Assembly: GCA_019416265.1 (NCBI GenBank)
Contig: DXXQ01000032.1
Coordinates: 1-8,480 of the forward strand
Source: Clostridiales bacterium
Lineage (GTDB): Bacteria > Bacillota > Clostridia > Lachnospirales > Lachnospiraceae
Length of the DNA: 8,480 bases
Direction of reading: 5' to 3'
Below the pieces are notes generated by a model that ran no database searches, was not told the DNA's origin, and saw only the letters and a program-made list of their open reading frames with translations. Position 1 is the stretch's first letter; each line of letters starts with the position of its first letter. Shown here in pieces: positions 1 to 6,515 of the stretch. Both the position numbers and the translations under genes were made by a program.

Positions 1-2
1 GG

Positions 3-737
3 ATTTACGATGCACTGTATCAAAGAAATATCGAATGTGACTTCCTCTGGCCGGAGTCAGAAGATTTTGAACAGTATCAGGCCATTTTTGTGCCGGCTCT
101 GTATGCAGCGCCGGATGCGCTTTTGGAGAAACTGGAACGATATGTGGAAAAAGGAGGGACTCTGGCAGCAACCTTTAAAACTGCCTTTGCCAACGAAAAT
201 GTCAAAGTAAGCCATGAGGTTCAGCCTCATATTCTTCATAACTGCTTTGGCGTGGAATATCACCAGTTTACCTTTCCGAAAAATGTGAAGCTTTCCGGAA
301 GTCTGTCAGGCAGCCGATCTGATGCAGAGGCAACGGTGTTTATGGAACTTCTGGAACCGAAAGGAGCCGAAGTGATTGCCTCTTATGATCACTATAATTG
401 GAAAGAATATGCTGCGATCACAAAAAACCATTACGGAAAAGGTACTGCCATCTATGTGGGCTGTATGACAGATCTGGGAACCTTACATGCAGTTATTACG
501 GAAACCCTGAATTGTGCCCAGGTGGAGATTCCGCCCTACAGCTATCCTGTGATCGTCAGAAAAGGAACGAACGCTTTTGGGAAAACTGTGCGCTATTTCC
601 TGAATTACTCCGAATCGCCTCAAAAAATTGAGTATTTCTATAAAAACGGGAGGGAGCTTTTGACAGGTAAGGCAGTGAAACCTGGGGATTCCATTGAAAT
701 TCCGGCGTGGGATCTGAAGATCACAGAAGAAGAGTAG
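3..737 (+). CDS. GH42 beta-galactosidase, C-terminal part (5' end outside window)
   Basis: Family GH42 enzymes hydrolyse terminal beta-D-galactosides, usually in the cytoplasm on imported oligosaccharides. Only 244 C-terminal residues are visible; the frame is open from base 3, so the catalytic TIM barrel with its two glutamates lies upstream of the window. What is seen fits the trimerisation domain (flavodoxin-like, about visible residues 1-185: FLWPES, IFVPALYAAPDALLEKL, GGTLAATFKTAFANENVKV, then HILHNCFGVEY), followed by a short C-terminal beta domain (IVRKG, VRYFLNYS, ending IPAWDLKITEEE). The first internal ATG at 90 is not the start, because homology to the family begins before it. The stop is TAG at 735-737. 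No intrinsic terminator follows. Family assignment is from recognised sequence pattern; the substrate (lactose, galactan or galacto-oligosaccharide) cannot be told from this part. Confidence 0.9.
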   Translation: MYDALYQRNIECDFLWPESEDFEQYQAIFVPALYAAPDALLEKLERYVEKGGTLAATFKTAFANENVKVSHEVQPHILHNCFGVEYHQFTFPKNVKLSGSLSGSRSDAEATVFMELLEPKGAEVIASYDHYNWKEYAAITKNHYGKGTAIYVGCMTDLGTLHAVITETLNCAQVEIPPYSYPVIVRKGTNAFGKTVRYFLNYSESPQKIEYFYKNGRELLTGKAVKPGDSIEIPAWDLKITEEE

Positions 738-791
738 AGTGTAAAGCCTGGAAAATCCTCATACTGCTCTTAAAAAGAAGTAAGAAAGGGA

Positions 792-820
792 TTCCAAAGT
801 GTCTCCTTGTAGGGTATAAT
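792..820 (+). promoter_or_regulatory. Probable sigma-A promoter for the C69 dipeptidase gene
   Basis: A perfect -10 box TATAAT lies at 815-820, and a weak -35 box TTCCAA at 792-797 gives a 17-base spacer. Transcription would begin near 827, leaving a leader of about 115 bases before the ATG at 943. The -10 match is strong; the -35 matches the consensus only partly. It would make the dipeptidase independent of the GH42 gene upstream. Confidence 0.55.
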
Positions 821-837
821 GGATAGAAGGTATTTAC

Positions 838-892
838 AGGGATTTCTTTCGGCCGGCAGCAGTTCATACTTGCGAAACTGGCCTTGATCCCT
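838..892 (+). other. Foldable leader ahead of the dipeptidase gene
   Basis: An outer 6-bp stem AGGGAT (838-843) / ATCCCT (887-892) encloses an inner stem: GGC (855-857) with GCC (881-883), a two-base bulge, then CAGTT (860-864) with AACTG (876-880) around an 11-base loop. A rival inner pairing of 851-856 with 878-883 also exists. No T-run follows, so it is not an intrinsic terminator. It starts about 11 bases into the predicted transcript and ends 50 bases before the ATG, where a cis-regulatory or stabilising 5' structure would sit. I match it to no known riboswitch class. Confidence 0.35.
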
Positions 893-942
893 TTGGAGTA
901 AAAATGCGTTGAGAAATACACAAAAGAAAAGAGGAGACAGCT

Positions 943-2430
943 ATGGCATGTACAACAATATTAATCGGAAAAAAAGCAAGCTATGACGGTTCAACCATAG
1001 TAGCCAGAAACGAGGACTCTTGTGCAGGGAAGTTTGATCCCAAGAGATTTGCGGTAATGAAAGCCGAAGAGCAGCCCCGGATTTATAAATCCGTTCTTTC
1101 CCATGTGGAGATTCCGTTGCCGGAACATCCCATGCAGTATACTTATATGCCCAACAACGATCCGTCAGAGGGAATCTGGGGAGCTTTTGGCGTCAATGAG
1201 AAAAATGTGTCCATGACAGCAACAGAAACCATTACTTCCAATGCACTGGTTCTGGGGGCAGACCCCCTTGTTGTTTATAAAGAGGGAGAGGGGAATACAC
1301 AGGAACAGCCGGGAGGAATTGGAGAAGAGGATATTGTGACCATCACTCTTCCATATATTACATCTGCAAGAGACGGGGTAAAGCGCCTTGGTATGCTTTT
1401 GGAAACATATGGTACATATGAGATGAACGGCATCGCCTTTCAGGATGAAGAGGAAATCTGGTGGCTGGAGACAATAGGCGGACATAACTGGATTGCAAAA
1501 AGAGTTCCGGATGACACCTATGTAGTGATGCCGAACCAGCTGGGAATCGACTTTTTTGACTTCGAGGATGCATACGGGGAACAGAGAGAGCATATGTGTT
1601 CTGCTGCCTTAAAAGCATTTGTGGAAGAAAATCATCTTGACCGCCGGATGAATGAGGAGGAAGTGTTTAATCCAAGAGACGCTTTCGGTTCCCATGACGA
1701 TGGAGATCACATTTACAATACGCCCAGGGCATGGGCAATGCTTCGATACTTTAATCCCCGTTCCTTTGTGTGGGACGGTCCAAATGCGGATTTCGGACCG
1801 GAAAGCGACGATCTTCCCTGGGCATTTGTGCCGGAGAAGAAAATTACTCTGGATGAAGTAAAGTGGGCGCTCTCCAACCACTATCAGGGAACTCCTTACG
1901 ATGTATACGGAAAAAGCTATGACAGTCCCATGGCAGGAAAATACAGAGCGATCGGAGTGAACCGAAACAATGTATTAGGCCTTGTTCAGATACGTCCCTA
2001 TATGCCGGAGGCTCTCAGGGCAATACAGTGGATCGCCCTTGGAAGCAATGTGTTTAATGCCATGGTTCCTTTCTACACAAGAATTGACAGGACGCCGGAT
2101 TATCTGTCCGGGGCACAGACAAAACCAACCACAGACAATTTCTACTGGACAAACAGAATCATTGCCGCTCTTGCAGACCCTCATTTCGGAGAAAATGCAG
2201 CCCATATCGAACGGTATCAGGCTGCAGTGGGAAGCAGGGCATGGGAACTGCTCAAACGTTTCGACAGAGAATATATGGGGCAGAAGCCGGAAGACGAAAA
2301 AGCATTTTTTGAGGCGGCAAATCAGGAAATTTCTGATTTTATCCGGGAAGAAACAACAGACCTTCTGGACAAAGTTCTATATACTTCCAGTTGTCTTATG
2401 AAAAACGGATTTTCCAGAAGCGACGCATGA
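943..2430 (+). CDS. C69-family dipeptidase (PepD type)
   Basis: Peptidase family C69 (formerly U34) enzymes are N-terminal-nucleophile hydrolases that cleave a wide range of dipeptides in the cytoplasm, the last step of peptide use. The protein has 495 residues, in the usual range of about 460-500. It begins MACTTILIGKKASYDGSTIV followed by ARNED, the family signature; Cys3 is the expected nucleophile, exposed after removal of the first residues. Further family-like blocks are VSMTATETI, LPYITSARDGV, WWLETIGGHNW, MPNQLGID, YFNPRSF, SNHYQGTPYD and GSNVFNAMVPFYT. There is no signal peptide or membrane segment. The start is set by GAGGAGA at 931-937, five bases before the ATG. The gene appears monocistronic: its own promoter lies in the spacer and a strong terminator follows. 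It is intact. Exact substrate range is not predictable. Confidence 0.95.
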   Translation: MACTTILIGKKASYDGSTIVARNEDSCAGKFDPKRFAVMKAEEQPRIYKSVLSHVEIPLPEHPMQYTYMPNNDPSEGIWGAFGVNEKNVSMTATETITSNALVLGADPLVVYKEGEGNTQEQPGGIGEEDIVTITLPYITSARDGVKRLGMLLETYGTYEMNGIAFQDEEEIWWLETIGGHNWIAKRVPDDTYVVMPNQLGIDFFDFEDAYGEQREHMCSAALKAFVEENHLDRRMNEEEVFNPRDAFGSHDDGDHIYNTPRAWAMLRYFNPRSFVWDGPNADFGPESDDLPWAFVPEKKITLDEVKWALSNHYQGTPYDVYGKSYDSPMAGKYRAIGVNRNNVLGLVQIRPYMPEALRAIQWIALGSNVFNAMVPFYTRIDRTPDYLSGAQTKPTTDNFYWTNRIIAALADPHFGENAAHIERYQAAVGSRAWELLKRFDREYMGQKPEDEKAFFEAANQEISDFIREETTDLLDKVLYTSSCLMKNGFSRSDA

Positions 2431-2455
2431 TAAAAAGAAAATATGATCATTAAGC

Positions 2456-2494
2456 AAAAGCCAGAATCAACAGCCAGGTGATTCTGGCTTTTTT
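2456..2494 (+). terminator. Intrinsic terminator after the dipeptidase gene
   Basis: A long perfect stem, AAAAGCCAGAATCA (2456-2469) pairing with TGATTCTGGCTTTT (2479-2492), has a 9-base loop and runs directly into six T residues (2489-2494). The A-run on the left arm mirrors the T-run, so the structure may also stop transcription arriving on the minus strand. It lies 26 bases after the stop codon. Confidence 0.93.
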
Positions 2495-2538
2495 CAGGTT
2501 CTGCTGTTTTTACAGGAAGGGCTAGAGGAAGAGAAAAA

Positions 2539-2566
2539 TTACAGCTATGTATATGGACTATAAAAT
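2539..2566 (+). promoter_or_regulatory. Likely promoter of the C39-GH29-yaaA-DUF364 gene run
   Basis: TTACAG at 2539-2544 resembles a -35 box, and TAAAAT at 2561-2566 (within TATAAAAT, 2559-2566) resembles a -10 box at 16 bases. An upstream strong terminator and the absence of other good boxes before the gene at 2618 support it. Transcription would start near 2573. Confidence 0.45.
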
Positions 2567-2572
2567 GATATT

Positions 2573-2604
2573 TTGGTACAATATTATCAGAAACACTGGT
2601 ACAA
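2573..2604 (+). repeat. Paired TGGTACAA repeats at the operon start
   Basis: TTGGTACAA (2573-2581) and CTGGTACAA (2596-2604) share eight bases and lie 23 bases apart, about two helical turns. The first is also a small palindrome (TTG-GTA-CAA). They sit between the predicted start of transcription and the ribosome site, which the second copy overlaps. The position suits a repressor site, but two short copies may be chance. Confidence 0.25.
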
Positions 2605-2608
2605 AGGA
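2603..2608 (+). promoter_or_regulatory. Ribosome site that fixes the C39-like gene start
   Basis: AAAGGA lies nine bases before the ATG at 2618. The upstream in-frame TTG at 2573 has no such site and falls where transcription is predicted to begin, so the ATG is chosen and 15 residues are removed from the longest reading. Confidence 0.7.
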
Positions 2609-2617
2609 ATAAAAAAT

Positions 2618-3457
2618 ATGGACGATATACATAACAAAAGAAAAAGAAATCGAAAACGGCAGTTATACGTAAGGATCAGCCTGTTTGTTCTTTTCATACT
2701 GATCCTCGGCGGAGTGGCAATAAAATATTTGAATACCGGAGAAGAAGAGCTGACGCCGCCCCGTCTTTGGACAAGGGAAGAAGGCATCCGCCATATACAG
2801 GAACTGTCAGAGGAAAATCCGGATTTAGATCAGATTCTTCTGCAGATAGAGGAGTATCCGGATAATCTGATCACAGCGCTTTGCAATAACATGGAAATGC
2901 TGGAATATGCCAGAAATTATCCCAATACAGAGAAAAAAGTATACGGCACAGTCAGCGAAGAGGAAAAGAAGAATGGGATTCCCCTGCTGATGCAGTGGGA
3001 CCCCAGATGGGGATATGCACCCTACGGGGATGATGTGATCGCGCTGTCAGCCTGTGGCCCCACAAGCCTTTCCATGGTGCTTGTCGGACTGACGGGAAAT
3101 GAAGATGCAGCGCCTGACCATGTAGCGGCTTATGCCATGGAACAGGGATTTTACATACCGGGGGTCGGAACAACGTGGGATTTAATGACTCTCGGAGCAG
3201 AGCATTTCGGTGTAAGGGGATATGGGATAGAAACAGACAAAGAACTGTTTTTTTCTCTGATAAAAGAAGGAATACCGATTATCTGCAGTATGAACCCGGG
3301 AGATTTTACAGCAAAAGGTCATTTCGTAGTTCTGACAGGGATAAAAAATGGAAAGCTTTGCATAAATGACTGTATGAGTCAGGCGCGGAGCCGTAAATTA
3401 TGGAAATGGGAGACTTTTGCGCCCCAGGTAAATCAGGCATGGGCATTTGAAAGGTGA
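2618..3457 (+). CDS. Membrane-anchored C39-like cysteine peptidase
   Basis: The protein has 279 residues. A basic N-terminus (KRKRNRKR, residues 7-14) precedes one hydrophobic segment (about 17-36), the pattern of a signal anchor placing the rest outside the cell. Residues 40-110 are an acidic, probably helical linker. From about 118 comes a Peptidase_C39_2-type (papain-like) domain: Gln126 in LLMQWDPRWG, Cys146 in SACGPTSLSMVL, His235 in KGHFVVLTG and Asn250/Asp251 in CINDC, which I take as oxyanion residue, nucleophile, catalytic His and the third catalytic residue. Relatives are unlinked to bacteriocin ABC transporters and their substrates are mostly unknown; cleavage of surface protein or wall peptide is possible. 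No transporter or leader peptide gene is nearby, which argues against bacteriocin processing. It is the first gene of a run, 21 bases before the fucosidase gene. Confidence 0.82.
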   Translation: MDDIHNKRKRNRKRQLYVRISLFVLFILILGGVAIKYLNTGEEELTPPRLWTREEGIRHIQELSEENPDLDQILLQIEEYPDNLITALCNNMEMLEYARNYPNTEKKVYGTVSEEEKKNGIPLLMQWDPRWGYAPYGDDVIALSACGPTSLSMVLVGLTGNEDAAPDHVAAYAMEQGFYIPGVGTTWDLMTLGAEHFGVRGYGIETDKELFFSLIKEGIPIICSMNPGDFTAKGHFVVLTGIKNGKLCINDCMSQARSRKLWKWETFAPQVNQAWAFER

Positions 3458-3478
3458 GAAATATGGGAGGAAAAAAGT

Positions 3479-4498
3479 ATGGATATGCACAAATGGTTTA
3501 AAGAGGCACAGTATGGAATGATGGTTCACTGGGGGCTTTATTCCCTTCTTGCAGGCGAGTGGCGCGGGAAAAGGAGCGGCAGCTATGCGGAATGGATTCA
3601 GACCCGCCTTCGGATTCCGAATGCAGATTATGAAAGGCTGGCATCTGCGTTTCAGCCAGTTTACTTTAATGCAGAGGAGTGGGTACGGTTTGCAAAGGAT
3701 TGCGGGATGAAATATTTTGTGGTGACAAGTAAACACCATGAGGGTTTTGCCATGTATCATTCAAAGGTGGATAAATTCAATGTAGTGGATGCCACGCCTT
3801 TCGGGAGAGATGTAATAGGTGAAATTGCCGAGGCATGCTATAAACATGGAATGAAGCTTGGCCTTTACTATTCGCAGGATCTGGACTGGCATGAACCAAA
3901 TGGCGGAGGATATCGCTCCGGACATATTCCCTGTGCCGGAAGCGCATGGTGCAATGACTGGGACTTTCCGGAAAATGACAAAAAAGATTTTGATATCTGT
4001 TTCCGGAATAAAATCTACCCACAGGTAGAGGAAATCTTAAGAAATTATGGAGAACTTTGCCTGATCTGGTTTGATGTTCCAATGACTCTGGAAGAAAAAC
4101 ACAGCCGCCAGATTTTTGAACTGGTGAAAAAATATCAGCCTGACTGCCTGATCAATTCCAGACTGGGGAACGGGGCATATGATTATGTATCTCTTGGAGA
4201 TAATGAAATTCCGAAAGAAATGCCGGAAAATACGGAATTTAATCCGGATTTAATGAATGCAATTGACGGATTTAAGCCATCTCCCTACGGGTTGTATGAG
4301 ACCGCGGCAACCATGAATGACAGTTGGGGTTACTGTGCATGGGATCAGAACTGGAAAAGTGCGGAAGAAATTGCTGCGATCAAGAAAAAATTAAACGGGA
4401 TGGGTATTAATTATCTTTTAAATGTGGGACCGGACGGACTGGGAAGAATCCCCGGCGCAAGCCAGGATATTTTAAGAGCAGTGGCAAAAACGCTGTAA
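3479..4498 (+). CDS. GH29 alpha-L-fucosidase, compact cytoplasmic form
   Basis: GH29 enzymes remove terminal alpha-L-fucose with retention of configuration. The 339 residues hold a catalytic barrel with family blocks: WFKEAQYGMMVHWGLYSLL (6-24), YFVVTSKHHEGFAMY (79-93), FGRDVIGE (108-115), GLYYSQDLDWHEP (128-140), LIWFDVPM (195-202) and ETAATMNDSWGY (274-285). Asp199 in IWFD is the expected nucleophile. The acid/base residue varies within GH29; Glu243 and Glu274 are candidates and I do not choose between them. The protein ends just after the barrel, so it lacks the C-terminal beta-sandwich of many relatives, and has no signal peptide: it likely acts on imported fucosylated oligosaccharides. 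The start ATG at 3479 follows GGGAGG (3465-3470) by eight bases; a second ATG at 3485 is less well placed. It sits 21 bases after the C39-like gene, suggesting cotranscription. Confidence 0.93.
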   Translation: MDMHKWFKEAQYGMMVHWGLYSLLAGEWRGKRSGSYAEWIQTRLRIPNADYERLASAFQPVYFNAEEWVRFAKDCGMKYFVVTSKHHEGFAMYHSKVDKFNVVDATPFGRDVIGEIAEACYKHGMKLGLYYSQDLDWHEPNGGGYRSGHIPCAGSAWCNDWDFPENDKKDFDICFRNKIYPQVEEILRNYGELCLIWFDVPMTLEEKHSRQIFELVKKYQPDCLINSRLGNGAYDYVSLGDNEIPKEMPENTEFNPDLMNAIDGFKPSPYGLYETAATMNDSWGYCAWDQNWKSAEEIAAIKKKLNGMGINYLLNVGPDGLGRIPGASQDILRAVAKTL

Positions 4499-4554
4499 CC
4501 CGAAGGGAAGAGCGATAAATACCGGAAAAAAATACAAATTATAGGAAGCTATCA

Positions 4555-5295
4555 ATGAAAATTATAATTTCACCAGCGAAAAAAATGAAAATAGATACAG
4601 ATACACTGGAAGTCAGAGGACTTCCGGTGTATTTACATGAAGGAGAATATCTGAGGGATTATCTTCGAAGCCTCAGCTATGAGGAACTGAAATCCCTTTG
4701 GAAATGCAGTGACCAGATTGCAAAACAGAATTACGAGAGGCTTTTGCAAATGGATTTCAGGAAAAATCTCACCCCCGCCCTTCTTGCCTATGAAGGAATT
4801 CAGTATCAGTATATGGCGCCTGCTGTATTGGAGGACGACCAATGGGAATATGTTCAGGAGCGGGTCTGTATTCTTTCCGGAATGTACGGCGTGGTGCACC
4901 CTCTTGACGGCATCACTCCATACAGACTGGAAATGCAGGCGAAGCTAAGGCTCCCGGAGGCAAAAAACCTATACGATTACTGGGGGCGAAAAATTTATGA
5001 GGAAGTGGCAAAGGACACGGATGTGATCGTTAATCTTGCATCAAGGGAATACAGCAAATGTATTGAAAAAGAGCTTGACGGAAGCATCAGATATATCACC
5101 TGTGTTTTTGGAGAACGTAAGGGAGAAAAAGTAATCGAAAAGGGCGTCCATGTCAAAATGGCAAGGGGCGAGATGGTTCGGTTTATGGCAGAAAAAAATA
5201 GCAAAGACCCGGAAGAAATAAAGAATTTTTCCGGCCTTGGATATCAGTATTCAGAGGAAGACTCTGCAGCGGACAGATTTGTATTTATAAAATAA
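4555..5295 (+). CDS. yaaA: Peroxide stress protein YaaA (UPF0246/DUF328)
   Basis: In Escherichia coli YaaA lowers free intracellular iron during hydrogen peroxide stress and so limits Fenton damage to DNA; its biochemical activity is still poorly defined. This 246-residue protein is close to the family length (about 250) and carries the family blocks: MKIIISPAKKM at the N-terminus, AYEGIQYQYM (79-87), CILSGMYGVVHPLDGITPYR (105-124), NLASREYSKCI (160-170) and the C-terminal FSGLGYQYSEEDS (225-237). It is cytoplasmic, with no membrane segment. The start follows AGGAAG (4543-4548) by six bases. It lies 56 bases after the fucosidase gene with no terminator or clear promoter between, and 50 bases before the putative metal-chelation gene. 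Family assignment is firm; the role in this organism is by analogy. Confidence 0.95.
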   Translation: MKIIISPAKKMKIDTDTLEVRGLPVYLHEGEYLRDYLRSLSYEELKSLWKCSDQIAKQNYERLLQMDFRKNLTPALLAYEGIQYQYMAPAVLEDDQWEYVQERVCILSGMYGVVHPLDGITPYRLEMQAKLRLPEAKNLYDYWGRKIYEEVAKDTDVIVNLASREYSKCIEKELDGSIRYITCVFGERKGEKVIEKGVHVKMARGEMVRFMAEKNSKDPEEIKNFSGLGYQYSEEDSAADRFVFIK

Positions 5296-5312
5296 CTGTC
5301 TGTTTCAGACAG
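5296..5312 (+). other. Tight intercistronic hairpin after yaaA
   Basis: CTGTCTG (5296-5302) and CAGACAG (5306-5312) pair perfectly over seven bases around TTT, starting at the base after the yaaA stop codon. No T-run follows (the next bases are GTTATGCC), so it should not stop transcription. It may protect the upstream message from 3' exonucleases or set relative expression of the two genes. Confidence 0.5.
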
Positions 5313-5330
5313 GTTATGCCTCACCGGAAA

Positions 5331-5335
5331 AGGAG
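5331..5335 (+). promoter_or_regulatory. Ribosome site that fixes the DUF364 gene start
   Basis: AGGAG (within AAAAGGAG, 5328-5335) lies ten bases before the ATG at 5346. The in-frame ATG at 5316 has no ribosome site, abuts the hairpin, and would place AGGAG inside the coding sequence. The ATG at 5339 is out of frame. Confidence 0.75.
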
Positions 5336-5345
5336 TTTATGGATT

Positions 5346-6092
5346 ATGACAAAACAACAATTGTATGACACATTAAAAGAAAGATTTCAGAGTGTTTTGA
5401 AGGAATACGGAGCAGAAAACGATACGCTTTGTGTTTCCTGCAGGGCTCTGACTCCGAAGGAAGCCATTGGAAAAACGCAGCGGAAGGATTTTCCCATTCT
5501 GACCGGAAAAGATGTTATGATCCAGGCGGAATATAAGGGAGCCAAAGGACAGGCGTTTACAGATGCACCGTCAGCCTTTGACGGAACGCTCCAGGAGATC
5601 CTGGAGATGGATCTTTCGAAAAATCCCCATGAAAGAAGCATTTTTATTGCAGCTTTAAACGCTGTGATGTCTTATCTGGGGCTGTGTCGGGGAACTGTTC
5701 ACTGTAAGGGGGCGGAGCCGGAGGAGTGTGCCCGTCATATGCGAAAATATCTGGAAGAAAATGCAGCAGGGGTAAAACGTATTGCGCTTATCGGATATCA
5801 GCCTGCGCTTCTGGAAATGCTGGCAAACAGTCCGTATGAAATCCGGGTACTTGATCTGAATCCTGAAAATATCGGACAGCTTCACTATGGAATTCCGGTG
5901 GAAGACGGGGAAAAAGTAAAACAGGAAATCTGTACTTCCTACGCAGATTTGATTCTCTGTACGGGAAGCACCCTGTGCAACGGTTCCATTGTAGATTATC
6001 TGGACATCAGGCCGCCGGTTTGGTTCTACGGAACAAGCGCGGCAGGAGCAGCGCCTCTTTTGGGGCTGAAACGCGTATGTTTTTGTGAATAA
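5346..6092 (+). CDS. DUF4213/DUF364 putative metal-chelation protein
   Basis: The 248 residues match the two-domain arrangement of this family: an N-terminal DUF4213 region (about 5-100, with RALTPKEAIGKTQRKDFP and GQAFTDAPSAFDGTLQEIL) and a C-terminal Rossmann-like DUF364 region (about 110-245, with HCKGAEPEECAR, ALIGYQPALLEML, VLDLNPENIGQ, LILCTGSTLCNGSIVDYL and WFYGTSAAGAAPLL). DUF364 has been called a putative heavy-metal chelation domain from structure; no reaction is proven. Ten cysteines (29, 32, 114, 120, 128, 196, 205, 211, 245, 247) are many for this size and could bind metal, though a role for any one is inference. It is cytoplasmic. It follows yaaA by 50 bases with only a non-terminating hairpin between, so the two are probably cotranscribed. 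No clear terminator follows before the minus-strand debris. Confidence 0.82.
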   Translation: MTKQQLYDTLKERFQSVLKEYGAENDTLCVSCRALTPKEAIGKTQRKDFPILTGKDVMIQAEYKGAKGQAFTDAPSAFDGTLQEILEMDLSKNPHERSIFIAALNAVMSYLGLCRGTVHCKGAEPEECARHMRKYLEENAAGVKRIALIGYQPALLEMLANSPYEIRVLDLNPENIGQLHYGIPVEDGEKVKQEICTSYADLILCTGSTLCNGSIVDYLDIRPPVWFYGTSAAGAAPLLGLKRVCFCE

Positions 6093-6112
6093 AGTGAAAG
6101 AAGAGGCGAGGT

Positions 6113-6124
6113 AAAATCCTGATA
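6113..6124 (+). repeat. Left copy of a 12-base direct repeat flanking the pseudogene block
   Basis: AAAATCCTGATA occurs here and at 7384-7395, in the same orientation, just outside each end of the decayed lacZ-araC block. A 12-base match somewhere within 8.5 kb can arise by chance, so the flanking position is the only reason to list it. Confidence 0.25.
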
Positions 6125-6154
6125 CAGGTGTAGCACGGACAAATATGGTAGTAG

Positions 6155-6403
6155 TTATATTCTGAAACGTTTCCTGTATTCGCTGGGTGTCATTTGAAAC
6201 CGTTCCTGAAATGCCCGATGAAAGGTTCTCAGGCTGTCAAATCCACTTTCCATACAGAGATCAAGAATACGGTCATTTGTGGATTCCAGACAATAGACGG
6301 CATAATTGATCCTGGTATCGTTGAGGTACCGGCTGAAATTTCTGTGGAAGACTTTTGAAAATAAACGGGATAACACATATTTGCTTACCCCCAGATCCGC
6401 AGC
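6155..6403 (-). pseudogene. AraC-family regulator fragment (C-terminal DNA-binding part only)
   Basis: Reading on the minus strand, about 82 residues match the AraC/XylS double helix-turn-helix: AADLGVSKYVLSRLFSKVF (first HTH), a linker helix with YLNDTRINYAVYCLE, then ILDLCMESGFDSLRTFHRAF (second HTH) and QMTPSEYRKRFRI to the TAA at 6155-6157. The first helix of the domain and the whole N-terminal sensor/dimerisation part are missing. Upstream of AADLG the same frame reads non-homologous residues back to a TAG at 6464-6466, and the adjoining sequence is LacZ in another frame. The only start in frame before the domain is a TTG at 6434-6436 with no ribosome site. I infer a dead 3' remnant of a regulator that probably once sat next to lacZ and controlled it. 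Confidence 0.85.
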
Positions 6404-6404
6404 T
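6396..6404 (-). other. LacZ/AraC deletion joint
   Basis: On the minus strand AGCTGCGGA reads Ser-Cys-Gly in the LacZ frame (end of GSNSCG) and contributes Ala-Ala-Asp in the AraC frame (start of AADLG). Both are family-typical residues, so the same bases seem to fit both parents. This is what a deletion between short identical sequences leaves. The parental sequences are not in the window, so the extent of shared sequence is inferred. Confidence 0.55.
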
Positions 6405-6506
6405 GTTGGAGCCGATGCCATTTTGGGCATAGTCAAGACATAAAACCGTATGATCGGATGCTTCTAATTCGTAATTATGAGCAGCTCTTTCCAATTCCTC
6501 CTGTGT

Positions 6507-6515
6507 GTAAGAGTC
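6507..6515 (-). other. In-frame joint of the internal lacZ deletion
   Basis: The codons GAC-TCT-TAC (minus strand) join NRHDS, from the start of the LacZ catalytic barrel, to YTQEEL, from the C-terminal domain, with no frameshift. In intact homologues about 600 residues separate these motifs. Confidence 0.75.

Noticed and set aside
1165..1593. 142-codon open frame on the minus strand inside the dipeptidase gene
   Set aside because: It lies wholly within a strongly family-like gene on the other strand, has no ribosome site and its translation matches no family I know.
2573..2617. TTG at 2573 as start of the C39-like gene
   Set aside because: It lacks a ribosome site and coincides with the predicted transcription start; the ATG at 2618 has AAAGGA at good spacing.
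3398..3760. 120-codon minus-strand frame across the peptidase/fucosidase boundary
   Set aside because: It overlaps conserved GH29 sequence and the fucosidase ribosome site; the translation is low in typical protein character.
5316..5345. ATG at 5316 as start of the DUF364 gene
   Set aside because: There is no ribosome site before it, and the proper AGGAG lies inside this stretch, in front of the ATG at 5346.
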